Origin: Caprella mutica
Taxonomy: Eukaryota; Arthropoda; Malacostraca; Amphipoda; Caprellidae
Reading direction: 5' to 3'
DNA length: 64,000 nucleotides
Assembly (NCBI GenBank): GCA_947561585.1
Contig: CANNZV010000870.1
Location: 1-64,000, forward strand
The translations under genes were made by a program, and so were the position numbers. Of this stretch, positions 40,001 through 53,537 are shown in pieces. The notes under the pieces are model-generated. The model was not told the DNA's origin and searched no databases. It was given only the letters and a program-made list of their open reading frames with translations. Position 1 is the first letter of the stretch, and every line of letters starts with the position of its first letter.

Positions 40001-43000
40001 TTTGCTGTAGATAGATCCTTTGATGTAGATAGATCCTTTGTTGTAAATGGATGTTTGGCTGTATAGAGTTCGATTACTGTAGATATATCCTTTGTTGTAG
40101 ATTGACCATTTGCTGTAAATAGATCTTTTGCTGTAGATAGATCCTTTGATGTAGATAGATCACTTATTGTAGATAGATCCTTTGCTGTAGATAGATCTTA
40201 TGCTGTAGAAAGAACCTTTGCTGAAGATAGATCATCTGCTGTAAATTGATCCTTTGCTGTAGATAGATCCTTCGTTGTAGATAGATCCGTTTCTGTAGAT
40301 AGATTCTTTGCTGAAGATAGATTCTTTTCTCTAGATAGATTCTTTGCAGTAGATGTATCCTATGCAGTAGATAGATCCTTTACTGTACATAGATCCTATG
40401 CTGTATAAAGATCCTTTGCTGAAGATAGATACTTTGCTGTAGATAGATCCTTTGATGCAGATAGATCCCTCATTGTTGATAGATCTTTTGCTGTATAAAT
40501 ATCCTTTGCCGAAGATAGATCCTTTGCTGTAGATAGATCCCTCATTGTTGATAGATCTTTTGCTGTAAATAGCTCCTTGGTGTAGATAGATCCTCTGCTG
40601 CAGATAGATCCCTTATTGTTGATAGATCATTTTCTGTAGATAGCTCCTTTACTGTAAATAGATCCTTTGCTGTAGATAGATCCTTTCCTTTAAATAGATC
40701 CTTTGATGTAGATAGATCCTTTGCTGTAGATAGAACTTTTGTTGTAAATAGATCTTTTGTTATAGATTGATCCTTAGCTGTTGATAGATCCTTAACTGTA
40801 GATGGATCAATTGCTGTATATAGTCCCGTTACTTTAGATAGATCATTGTCTGTAGATTGATCCTTTGCTGTAGATAGATCATTTGCTGTAGATAGATTAT
40901 CTGCTGAACATAGATTCTTTGCTGTAGATAGATTCTTTGTTGTAGATAGATCCTTTGATGTAGACAGACCCTTTGCAGTAGATAGATCCTTTACTGTAGA
41001 TAGATCCTTTGCTGTAGATAGATCCTTTGTAGTAGATAGATCTTTTACAGTAGATAGATCCTTAGCTGTAGATAGATCTAAGATTCTTTGCTGTTAATAA
41101 ATAAATAAATCCTTTGCCGTAGATAGATCTTTTGCCGTAGATAGATCCTTTGCTTTAGATAGATCCTTTTCTGTAGATAGATTCTTCGCTGTAGATAGAT
41201 CCTTTTCTGTAGATAGATCCTTTTCTGTAGATAGATCCTTTGGTGTAGATAGATTCTTTGCTGTAGATAGATCCCTTACTGTAGATAGAACACTTTGCTG
41301 TAGATATATCATTTGCTGTAGATAGATCCCTTACTGTAGATAGATCACTTTGCTGTAGATAGATCTTTTGCTGAAGATAGATCCTTTGCTGTAGAAAGAT
41401 CCTTTGCTGCAGATAGATCCCTTATTGTTGATAGATCCTTTGCTGTAGATAGAATCTTTGCTGTAGATAGGACTTTCGTTGTAAATAGATCTTTTGCTAT
41501 AGATTGATCCTTTGCTGTTGACAGATCCTGCGCTGTAGAAAGATCTTTTGGTGTAGACAGATTCTTTTCTGTAGATAGATCCCTTACTGAAAATAGATCA
41601 CTTTGCTGTAGATAGATTCTTTGCTGTAGACAGATCCTATGCTGTATAAAGTTCTGCTGTTGTAAATAGATCCTTTTTTGTAGATAGATCATTGGCTTTA
41701 GATAGATCCTTTGCTGTAGATAGATCCTTTGCTTAAGATAGATCCTTTGCTGTAGATAGATCCTTTGCAGTAGATAGATCCTTTGCTGTAGATAGATACT
41801 TTGCTGTAGATAGATCCTTAGCTGTAGATCGATCCTTAGCTGTAGATCGATCCTTCGCTGAAAATAGATCCTTTGCTGTAGATTGATCCTTTGCTGCAAA
41901 AAGATCCCTTACTATAGATAGATCCATTGCTGTAGATAGATCCTATGCTGTAGAAATATCCTTTGCTGTAATTAGATCATTTGCTGTAGATTGATCCTTC
42001 GCTGTAAATAGGTCCCTTACTGTAGATAGATCCTATTCTGTAGATAGATCTTTTATTGTAGATAAAACCGTTACTGTAGCTAGATCCCATACTGAAAATA
42101 GATCCTTTGCTGTAGATAGATCCTTTGCTGTTGAAAAATCCTCTGCTGTAGAAAGATCTCCTGCTGTAAATATATCCATTGCTGTAGATAGATCCTTTGC
42201 TGTTGACAGATCTTTCACTGTAGAAAGATCCTTTGGTGTAGATAGATCCTTTGGTGTAGATAGATTCTTTGCTGTAGATAGATCCCTTACTGTAGATAGA
42301 TCTTTTTGCTGTAGATAGATCATTTGCTGTAGATAGATCCCTTACTGTAGATAGATCACTTTGCTGTAGATATATCTTTTGCTGAAGATAGATCCTTTGC
42401 TGTAGATAGATCCTTTGCTGCAGATAGATCCCTTATTGTTGATGGATCCATTGCTGTAGATAGATTCTCTGCTGTTGACAGATCCTGCGCTGTAGAAAGA
42501 TCTTTTGGTGTAGACAGATTCTTTTCTGTAGATAGATCCCTTACTGAAAATAGATCACTTTGCTGTAGATAGATCCTTTGCTGTAGACAGATCCTATGCT
42601 GTATAAAGTTCTGCTGTTGTAAATAGATCCTTTTTTGTAGATAGATCATTGGCTTTAGATAGATCCTTTGCTTAAGATAGATCCTTAAATGTAGATTGAT
42701 ACTTTGCTGTAGAGAGATCCTTTGCAGTAGATAAATCCTTGACTGTAAACAGATCCTTTGCTGTAGATAGATCCTTTGCAGTAGATAGTTCCTTTGCTGT
42801 AGATAGATACTTTGCTGTAGATTGATCCTTTGCTGTTGACAGATCCTGCGTTGTAGAAAGATCCTTTGGTGAAGACAGAATCTTTGCTGTAGATAGATAC
42901 CTTACTGAAGATAGATCACTTTGCTGTAGATAGATCCTTCGCTGTAGATAGATCCTTTGCTGTATAAAGTTCTGCTGTTGTAAATAGATTTTTTGTTGTA

Positions 43001-44225
43001 GATAGATCATTGGCTTTAGATAGATCCTTTGCTGTTGATAGATTCTTTGCTTAAGATAGATCTTTAACTCTAGATTGATCCTATGCTGTAGAGAGATCAT
43101 TTGCAGTAGATAAATATTTGACTGTAGATAGATCCTTTGCTGTAGATAGATCCTTTGCTGTAGATAGATCCTTTGCTGTAGATAGATTCTTTGCTGAAGA
43201 TAGTGTCTTTGCTGTAGATAGATTCTCTGCAGCAGATGTATCCTATGCAGTAGATAGATCCATTACTTTACATAGATCCTATGCTGTATAAAGATCCTTT
43301 GCTGAGGATAGATCCGTTGCTGTAGATAGATCCTTTGCTGCAGATAGATCCCTCATTGTTGATAGATCTTTTGCTGTAGATAGCTCCTTTACTGTAAATA
43401 GATCCTTTGCTGTAGATAGATCCCTTGCTGTGGATTGATCATAGTATGTAGATAGATCCTTTACTGTAGATAGTTTCTTTGCTGTAGATAGATCCTTTGC
43501 TGTAGATAGATCCCTTTCAGTAGATAGATCCTTTACTGTAGATAGATCCTTTGCTGTGGATAGATCCTTTGCTGTGGATAGATCCTTATCTGTAGATAGA
43601 TCCTTTGCTGTAGATAAATCGTTTGCTGTAGATAGATCCTTTACTGTAGCTAGATCCTTTGCTGTAGATAGATCCTCTGCTGTAGATAGATCCTTTGCTG
43701 TAGATAGATCTTATGCTGTAGATAGATTCTTTACTGCTGATATATTCTTTGCTGTACATAGATTCTTTGTTGTAGATAGAATAGATAGATCATTTGCTGT
43801 AGATAGATCCTTCGCTGTAGATAGATCCTTTTCTGTAGATAGATCTTTTCTGTAGATAGATCCTTTGCTGTAAATAAATAAATAAATCCTGTGCCGTAGA
43901 TAGATCCCTTGCCGTAGATAGATCATTTGCTGTAGATAGATCCTTTGTTGTAGATAGATCCTTCGCTGTAGATAGATCCTTTTCTGTAGATAGATCCTTT
44001 TCTGTAGATAGATCCTTTACTGTAGATAAAACCTTTGCTGTTGATAGATCCCATACTGTAAATAGATTCTTTGCTGTAGATAGATCCTTTTCTATAGAAA
44101 GATCCTCTGCTGTAGAAAGATCTTCTGTTGTGAATAGATCCTTTGCTGTAGATAGATCCTTTGCTGTTGACAGATCTTTTGTTGTAGAAAGATCCTTTGG
44201 TGTTGATAGATTCTTTGCTGTAGAT
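31031..44225 (+). repeat. 13,195-bp tandem duplication, copy 2
   Basis: Direct tandem copy of 17,781-31,030. It lacks 55 bp at about 37,391: copy 1 at 24,142-24,196 contains a unit with GCAAAAAAGATCC that is absent here, and the flanking word ATTGCTGTAG is shared by both breakpoints. Substitutions noticed by eye are few, including 20886 T/34136 C, 20898 C/34148 G and 21057 C/34307 T. Confidence 0.9.
36598..40655 (+). repeat. 2-kb tandem pair inside 13-kb copy 2
   Basis: Counterparts of 23,348-25,431 and 25,432-27,460, here 36,598-38,626 and 38,627-40,655. The first is shorter by the 55-bp deletion near 37,391. Confidence 0.85.
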
Positions 44226-46018
44226 AGATCCCTTACTGTAGATAGATCATTTGCTGCAGATAGATCCCTTATTGTTGATAGATCCTTTGCTGTAGATAGA
44301 TTCTTTGCTGTAGATGGAACTTTTGTTGTAAATAGATATTTTGCTATAGATTGATCCTTTGCTGTTGACAGATTCTGCGCTGTAGAAAGATATTTGTTGT
44401 AGACAGATTCTTTTCTGTAGACAGATCCCTTACTGAAAATAGATCACTTTGCTGTAGATAGATCCTTCGCTGTAGACAGATCCTATGCTGTATAAAGTTC
44501 TGCTGTTGTAAATAGATCCTTTTTTGTAGATAGATCATTGGCTTTAGATAGATCCTTTGCTCTAGATAGATCCTTTGCTTAAGATAGATCCTTTGCTGTA
44601 GATAGATCCTTTGCTGTAGATAGATCCTTTGCAGTAGATAGATCCTTTGCTGTAGATAGATACTTTGCTGTAGATAGATCCTCAGCTGTAGATCGATCCT
44701 TCGCTGAAAATAGATCCATTGCTGTAGATTGATCCTTTGCTGCAAAAAAGATCCCTCTCTGTAGATAGATCCATTGCTGTAGATAGATCCTATGCTGTAG
44801 AAATATCCTTTGCTGTAGTTAGATCATTTGCTGTAGATTGATCCTTCGCTGTAAATAGGTCCCTCACTGTAGATAGGTCCTTTGCTGTAGATAGATCCTT
44901 TGCTGTAGATAGATCCTCTGCTGTAGATAGATCTTTTGCTGTAGTAGTTCTTTTGCTGTAGAAAGATTCTCCGCTATAAATAGATCCTTTGCTGTAGATA
45001 GATCCTTTGCTGTAGATAGATCCTTTGGTGTAAATGGATCCTTTGGCTGTATAAAATTCCTTTACTGTAGATATATCCTTTGCTGTAGATTTATCCGCTG
45101 CAAAAAGATTCCTTACTGTAGGTAGATCCATTGCTGTATATACATCCTATGCTGTAGACAGATCCTTTGCTGTAGATAGATCATTTGCTGTAGATTGATC
45201 CTTCGCTGTAAATAGATCCCTTACTGTAGAAAGGTCCTTTGCTGTAGATAGATCCTTTGCTGTAGATAGATCATTTGCTGTAGATAGATCTTTTGCTGTA
45301 GTAGTTCCTTTGCTGTAGAAAGATTCTCCGCTATAAGTTGATCCTTTGCTGTAGATAGATCCATTGATGTAGATAGATCCTTTGTTGTAAATGGATGTTT
45401 GGCTGTATAGAGTTCGATTACTGTAGATATATCCTTTGCTGTAGATTGACCATTTGCTGTAAATAGATCTTTTGCTGTAGATAGATCCTTTGATGTAGAT
45501 AGATCACTTATTGTAGATAGATCCTTTGCTGTAGATAGATCTTATGCTGTAGAAAGAACCTTTGCTGAAGATAGATCATCTGCTGTAAATTGATCCTTTG
45601 CTGTAGATAGATCCTTCGTTGTAGATAGATCCGTTTCTGTAGATAGATTCTTTGCTGAAGATAGATTCTTTTCTCTAGATAGATTCTTTGCAGTAGATGT
45701 ATCCTATGCAGTAGATAGATCCTTTACTGTACATAGATCCTATGCTGTATAAAGATCCTTTGCTGAAGATAGATACTTTGCTGTAGATAGATCCTTTGAT
45801 GCAGATAGATCCCTCATTGTTGATAGATCTTTTGCTGTATAAATATCCTTTGCCGAAGATAGATCCTTTGCTGTAGATAGATCCTTTGCTGCAGATAGAT
45901 CCCTCATTGTTGATAGATCTTTTGCTGTAAATAGCTCCTTGGTGTAGATAGATCCTTTGCTGCAGATAGATCCCTTATTGTTGATAGATCATTTTCTGTA
46001 GATAGCTCCTTTACTGTA
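43935..46018 (+). repeat. 2,084-bp block, third occurrence
   Basis: It spans the end of the 13-kb duplication and continues past it. It matches 36,598-38,626 at offsets of 7,337 then 7,392, and it retains the 55 bp missing from that copy. It is followed directly by another copy at 46,019. Confidence 0.82.
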
Positions 46019-49000
46019 GATAGATCCTTTGTTGTAGATAGATCCTTCGCTGTAGATAGATCCTTTTCTGTAGATAGATCATTTTCTGTAGATAGATCCT
46101 TTACTGTAGATAAAACCTTTGCTGTTGATAGATCCCATACTGTAAATAGATTCTTTGCTGTAGATAGATCCTTTTCTATAGAAAGATCCTCTGCTGTAGA
46201 AAGATCTTCTGCTGTGAATAGATCCTTTGCTGTAGATAGATCCTTTGCTGTTGACAGATCTTTTGCTGTAGAAAGATCCTTTGGTGTTGATAGATTCTTT
46301 GCTGTAGATAGATCCCTTACTGTAGATAGATCATTTGCTGCAGATAGATCCCTTATTGTTGATAGATCCTTTGCTGTAGATAGATTCTTTGCTGTAGATG
46401 GAACTTTTGTTGTAAATAGATCTTTTGCTATAGATTGATCCTTTGCTGTTGACAGATTCTGCGCTGTAGAAAGATATTTGTTGTAGACAGATTCTTTTCT
46501 GTAGATAGATCCCTTACTGAAAATAGATCACTTTGCTGTAGATAGATCCTTCGCTGTAGACAGATCCTATGCTGGATAAAGTTCTGCTGTTGTAAATAGA
46601 TCCTTTTTTGTAGATAGATCATTGGCTTTAGATAGATCCTTTGCTCTAGATAGATCCTTTGCTTAAGATAGATCCTTTGCTGTAGATAGATCCTTTGCAG
46701 TAGATAGATCCTCAGCTGTAGATCGATCCTTCGCTGAAAATAGATCCATTGCTGTAGGTTGATCCTTTGCTGCAAAAAAGATCCCTTACTGTAGATAGAT
46801 CCATTGCTGTAGATAGATCCTATGCTGTAGAAATATCCTTTGCTGTAGTTAGATCATTTGCTGTAGATTGATCCTTCGCTTTAAATAGGTCCCTCACTGT
46901 AGATAGGTCCTTTGCTGTAGATAGATCCTTTGCTGTAGATAGATCCTCTGCTGTAGATAGATCTTTTGCTGTAGTAGTTCTTTTGCTGTAGAAAGATTCT
47001 CCGCTATAAATAGATCCTTTGCTGTAGATAGATCCTTTGCTGTAGATAGATCCTTTGCTGTAGATAGATCCTTTGGTGTAAATGGATCCTTTGGCTGTAT
47101 AAAATTCCTTTACTGTAGATATATCCTTTGCTGTAGATTTATCCGCTGCAAAAAGATTCCTTACTGTAGGTAGATCCATTGCTGTATATACATCCTATGC
47201 TGTAGACAGATCCTTTGCTGTAGATAGATCATTTGCTGTAGATTGATCCTTCGCTGTAAATTGATCCCTTACTGTAGAAAGGTCTTTTGCTGTAGATAGA
47301 TCCTTTGCTGTAGATAGATCATTTGCTGTAGATAGATCTTTTGCTGTAGTAGTTCCTTTGCTGTAGAAAGATTCTCCGCTATAAATTGATCCTTTGCTGT
47401 AGATAGATCCTTTGATGTAGATAGATCCTTTGTTGTAAATGGATGTTTGGCTGTATAGAGTTCGATTACTGTAGATATATCCTTTGCTGTAGATTGACCA
47501 TTTGCTGTAAATAGATCTTTTGCTGTAGATAGATCCTTTGATGTAGATAGATCACTTATTGTAGATAGATCCTTTGCTGTAGATAGATCTTATGCTGTAG
47601 AAAGAACCTTTGCTGAAGATAGATCATCTGCTGTAAATTGATCCTTTGCTGTAGATAGATCCTTCGTTGTAGATAGATCCGTTTCTGTAGATAGATTCTT
47701 TGCTGAAGATAGATTCTTTTCTCTAGATAGATTCTTTGCAGTAGATGTATCCTATGCAGTAGATAGATCCTTTACTGTACATAGATCCTATGCTGTATAA
47801 AGATCCTTTGCTGAAGATAGATACTTTGCTGTAGATAGATCCTTTGATGCAGATAGATCCCTCATTGTTGATAGATCTTTTGCTGTATAAATATCCTTTG
47901 CCGAAGATAGATCCTTTGCTGTAGATAGATCCTTTGCTGCAGATAGATCCCTCATTGTTGATAGATCTTTTGCTGTAAATAGCTCCTTGGTGTAGATAGA
48001 TCCTCTGCTGCAGATAGATCCCTTATTGTTGATAGATCATTTTCTGTAGATAGCTCCTTTACTGTAAATAGATCCTTTGCTGTAGATAGATCCTTTCCTT
48101 TAAATAGATCCTTTGATGTAGATAGATCCTTTGCTGTAGATAGAACTTTTGTTGTAAATAGATCTTTTGTTATAGATTGATCCTTAGCTGTTGATAGATC
48201 CTTAACTGTAGATGGATCAATTGCTGTATATAGTCCCGTTACTTTAGATAGATCATTGTCTGTAGATTGATCCTTTGCTGTAGATAGATCATTTGCTGTA
48301 GATAGATTATCTGCTGAACATAGATTCTTTGCTGTAGATAGATTCTTTGTTGTAGATAGATCCTTTGATGTAGACAGACCCTTTGCAGTAGATAGATCCT
48401 TTACTGTAGATAGATCCTTTGCTGTAGATAGATCCTTTGTAGTAGATAGATCTTTTACAGTAGATAGATCCTTAGCTGTAGATAGATCTAAGATTCTTTG
48501 CTGTTAATAAATAAATAAATCCTTTGCCGTAGATAGATCTTTTGCCGTAGATAGATCCTTTGCTTTAGATAGATCCTTTTCTGTAGATAGATTCTTCGCT
48601 GTAGATAGATCCTTTTCTGTAGATAGATCCTTTTCTGTAGATAGATCCTTTGGTGTAGATAGATTCTTTGCTGTAGATAGATCCCTTACTGTAGATAGAA
48701 CACTTTGCTGTAGATATATCATTTGCTGTAGATAGATCCCTTACTGTAGATAGATCACTTTGCTGTAGATAGATCTTTTGCTGAAGATAGATCCTTTGCT
48801 GTAGATAGATCCTTTGCTGCAGATAGATCCCTTATTGTTGATAGATCCTTTGCTGTAGATAGAATCTTTGCTGTAGATAGGACTTTCGTTGTAAATAGAT
48901 CTTTTGCTATAGATTGATCCTTTGCTGTTGACAGATCCTGCGCTGTAGAAAGATCTTTTGGTGTAGACAGATTCTTTTCTGTAGATAGATCCCTTACTGA

Positions 49001-50388
49001 AAATAGATCACTTTGCTGTAGATAGATTCTTTGCTGTAGACAGATCCTATGCTGTATAAAGTTCTGCTGTTGTAAATAGATCCTTTTTTGTAGATAGATC
49101 ATTGGCTTTAGATAGATCCTTTGCTTAAGATAGATCCTTAAATGTAGATTGATACTTTGCTGTAGAGAGATCCTTTGCAGTAGATAAATCCTTGACTGTA
49201 AACAGATCCTTTGCTGTAGATAGATCCTTTGCAGTAGATAGTTCCTTTGCTGTAGATAGATACTTTGCTGTAGATTGATCCTTTGCTGTTGACAGATCCT
49301 GCGTTGTAGAAAGATCCTTTGGTGAAGACAGAATCTTTGCTGTAGATAGATACCTTACTGAAGATAGATCACTTTGCTGTAGATAGATCCTTCGCTGTAG
49401 ATAGATCCTTTGCTGTATAAAGTTCTGCTGTTGTAAATAGATTTTTTGTTGTAGATAGATCATTGGCTTTAGATAGATCCTTTGCTGTTGATAGATTCTT
49501 TGCTTAAGATAGATCTTTAACTCTAGATTGATCCTATGCTGTAGAGAGATCATTTGCAGTAGATAAATATTTGACTGTAGATAGATCCTTTGCTGTAGAT
49601 AGATCCTTTGCTGTAGATAGATCCTTTGATGTAGATAGATTCTTTGCTGAAGATAGTGTCTTTGCTGTAGATAGATTCTCTGCAGCAGATGTATCCTATG
49701 CAGTAGATAGATCCATTACTTTACATAGATCCTATGCTGTATAAAGATCCTTTGCTGAGGATAGATCCGTTGCTGTAGATAGATCCTTTGCTGCAGATAG
49801 ATCCCTCATTGTTGATAGATCTTTTGCTGTAGATAGCTCCTTTACTGTAAATAGATCCTTTGCTGTAGATAGATCCCTTGCTGTGGATTGATCATAGTAT
49901 GTAGATAGATCCTTTACTGTAGATAGTTTCTTTGCTGTAGATAGATCCTTTGCTGTAGATAGATCCCTTTCAGTAGATAGATCCTTTACTGTAGATAGAT
50001 CCTTTGCTGTGGATAGATCCTTTGCTGTGGATAGATCTTTATCTGTAGATAGATCCTTTGCTGTAGATAAATCGTTTGCTGTAGATAGATCCTTTACTGT
50101 AGCTAGATCCTTTGCTGTAGATAGATCCTCTGCTGTGGATAGATCCTTTGCTGTAGATAGATCTTATGCTGTAGATAGATTCTTTACTGCTGATATATTC
50201 TTTGCTGTACATAGATTCTTTGTTGTAGATAGAATAGATAGATCATTTGCTGTAGATAGATCCTTCGCTGTAGATAGATCCTTTTCTGTAGATAGATCTT
50301 TTTCTGTAGATAGATCCTTTGCTGTAAATAAATAAATAAATCCTGTGCCGTAGATAGATCCCTTGCCGTAGATAGATCATTTGCTGTA
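46019..50388 (+). repeat. 4.37-kb block, copy 1
   Basis: It starts with a 2-kb block and then carries the counterpart of 40,656-41,640, followed by sequence matching 42,660-43,934 at an offset of 6,453. Compared with the 13-kb copy it lacks 957 bp near 49,110. It aligns with 50,389-53,537 at offsets of 4,370 and then 4,424 (three units added in the second copy near 50,945-51,115). Confidence 0.78.
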
Positions 50389-53300
50389 GATAGATCCTTT
50401 GTTGTAGATAGATCCTTCGCTGTAGATAGATCCTTTTCTGTAGATAGATCCTTTTCTGTAGATAGATCCTTTACTGTAGATAAAACCTTTGCTGTTGATA
50501 GATCCCATACTGTAAATAGATTCTTTGCTGTAGATAGATCCTTTTCTATAGAAAGATCCTCTGCTGTAGAAAGATCTTCTGTTGTGAATAGATCCTTTGC
50601 TGTAGATAGATCCTTTGCTGTTGACAGATCTTTTGCTGTAGAAAGATCCTTTGGTGTTGATAGATTCTTTGCTGTAGATAGATCCCTTACTGTAGATAGA
50701 TCATTTGCTGCAGATAGATCCCTTATTGTTGATAGATCCTTTGCTGTAGATAGATTCTTTGCTGTAGATGGAACTTTTGTTGTAAATAGATATTTTGCTA
50801 TAGATTGATCCTTTGCTGTTGACAGATTCTGCGCTGTAGAAAGATATTTGTTGTAGACAGATTCTTTTCTGTAGATAGATCCCTTACTGAAAATAGATCA
50901 CTTTGCTGTAGATAGATCCTTTGCTGTAGACAGATCCTATGCTGTAGACAGATCCTATGCTGTATAAAGTTCTGCTGTTGTAAATAGATCCTTTTTTGTA
51001 GATAGATCATTGGCTTTAGATAGATCCTTTGCTCTAGATAGATCCTTTGCTTAAGATAGATCCTTTGCTGTAGATAGATCCTTTGCAGTAGATAGATCCT
51101 TTGCTGTAGATAGATACTTTGCTGTAGATAGATCCTCAGCTGTAGATCGATCCTTCGCTGAAAATAGATCCTTTGCTGTAGATTGATCCTTTGCTGCAAA
51201 AAAGATCCCTTACTGTAGATAGATCCATTGCTGTAGATAGATCCTATGCTGTAGAAATATCCTTTGCTGTAGTTAGATCATTTGCTGTAGATTGATCCTT
51301 CGCTGTAAATAGGTCCCTCACTGTAGATAGGTCCTTTGCTGTAGATAGATCCTTTGCTGTAGATAGATCCTCTGCTGTAGATAGATCTTTTGCTGTAGTA
51401 GTTCCTTTGCTGTAGAAAGATTCTCCGCTATAAATAGATCCTTTGCTGTAGATAGATCCTTTGCTGTAGATAGATCCTTTGCTGTAGATAGATCCTTTGG
51501 TGTAAATGGATCCTTTGGCTGTATAAAATTCCTTTACTGTAGATATATCCTTTGCTGTAGATTTATCCGCTGCAAAAAGATTCCTTACTGTAGGTAGATC
51601 CATTGCTGTATATACATCCTATGCTGTAGACAGATCCTTTGCTGTAGATAGATCATTTGCTGTAGATTGATCCTTCGCTGTAAATAGATCCCTTACTGTA
51701 GAAAGGTCCTTTGCTGTAGATAGATCCTTTGCTGTAGATAGATCATTTGCTGTAGATAGATCTTTTGCTGTAGTAGTTCCTTTGCTGTAGAAAGATTCTC
51801 CGCTATAAATTGATCCTTTGCTGTAGATAGATCCTTTGATGTAGATAGATCCTTTGTTGTAAATGGATGTTTGGCTGTATAGAGTTCGATTACTGTAGAT
51901 ATATCCTTTGCTGTAGATTGACCATTTGCTGTAAATAGATCTTTTGCTGTAAATAGATCCTTTGATGTAGATAGATCACTTATTGTAGATAGATCCTTTG
52001 CTGTAGATAGATCTTATGCTGTAGAAAGAACCTTTGCTGAAGATAGATCATCTGCTGTAGATTGATCCTTTGCGGTAGATAGATCCTTCGTTGTAGATAG
52101 ATCCGTTTCTGTAGATAGATTCTTTGCTGAAGATAGATTCTTTTCTCTAGATAGATTCTTTGCAGTAGATGTATCCTATGCAGTAGATAGATCCTTTACT
52201 GTACATAGATCCTATGCTGTATAAAGATCCTTTGCTGAAGATAGATACTTTGCTGTTGATAGATCCTTTGATGCAGATAGATCCCTCATTGTTGATAGAT
52301 CTTTTGCTGTATAAATATCCTTTGCCGAAGATAGATCCTTTGCTGTAGATAGATCCTTTGCTGCAGATAGATCCCTCATTGTTGATAGATCTTTTGCTGT
52401 AAATAGCTCCTTGGTGTAGATAGATCCTTTGCTGCAGATAGATCCCTTATTGTTGATAGATCATTTTCTGTAGATAGCTCCTTTACTGTAAATAGATCCT
52501 TTGCTGTAGATAGATCCTTTCCTTTAAATAGATCCTTTGATGTAGATAGATCCTTTGCTGTAGATAGAACTTTTGTTGTAAATAGATCATTTGTTATAGA
52601 TTGATCCTTAGCTGTTGATAGATCCTTAACTGTAGATGGATCATTTGCTGTATATAGTCCCGTTACTTTAGATAGATCATTGTCTGTAGATTGATCCTTT
52701 GCTGTAGATAGATCATTTGCTGTAGATAGATTATCTGCTGAACATAGATTCTTTGCTGTAGATAGATTCTTTGTTGTAGATAGATCCTTTGATGTAGACA
52801 GACCCTTTGCAGTAGATAGATCCTTTACTGTAGAGAGATCCTTTGCTGTAGATAGATCCTTTGTAGTAGATAGATCTTTTACAGTAGATAGATCCTTAGC
52901 TGTTGATAGATCTAAGATCCTTTGCTGTTAATAAATAAATAAATCCTTTGCCGTAGATAGATCTTTTGCCGTAGATAGATCCTTTGCTTTAGATAGATCC
53001 TTTTCTGTAGATAGATTCTTCGCTGTAGATAGATCCTTTTCTGTAGATAGATCCTTTTCTGTAGATAGATCCTTTGGTGTAGATAGATTCTTTGCTGTAG
53101 ATAGATCCCTTACTGTAGATAGATCACTTTGCTGTAGATATATCATTTGCTGTAGATAGATCCCTTACTGTAGATAGATCACTTTGCTGTAGATAGATCT
53201 TTTGCTGAAGATAGATCCTTTGCTGTAGATAGATCCTTTGCTGCAGATAGATCCCTTATTGTTGATAGATCCTTTGCTGTAGATAGAATCTTTGCTGTAG

Positions 53301-53537
53301 ATAGAACTTTCGTTGTAAATAGATCTTTTGCTATAGATTGATCCTTTGCTGTTGACAGATCCTGCGCTGTAGAAAGATCGTTTGGTGTAGACAGATTCTT
53401 TTCTGTAGATAGATCCCTTACTGAAAATAGATCACTTTGCTGTAGATAGATTCTTTGCTGTAGACAGATCCTATGCTGTATAAAGTTCTGCTGTTGTAAA
53501 TAGATCCTTTTTTGTAGATAGATCATTGGCTTTAGAT
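50389..53537 (+). repeat. 4.42-kb block, partial copy 2
   Basis: It repeats the order of 46,019 onward, with a doubled CAGATCCTATGCTGTA unit near 50,945. The match stops at about 53,537, where this copy continues with GCTTAAGATAGATCCTTTGC in a different arrangement. Confidence 0.75.
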
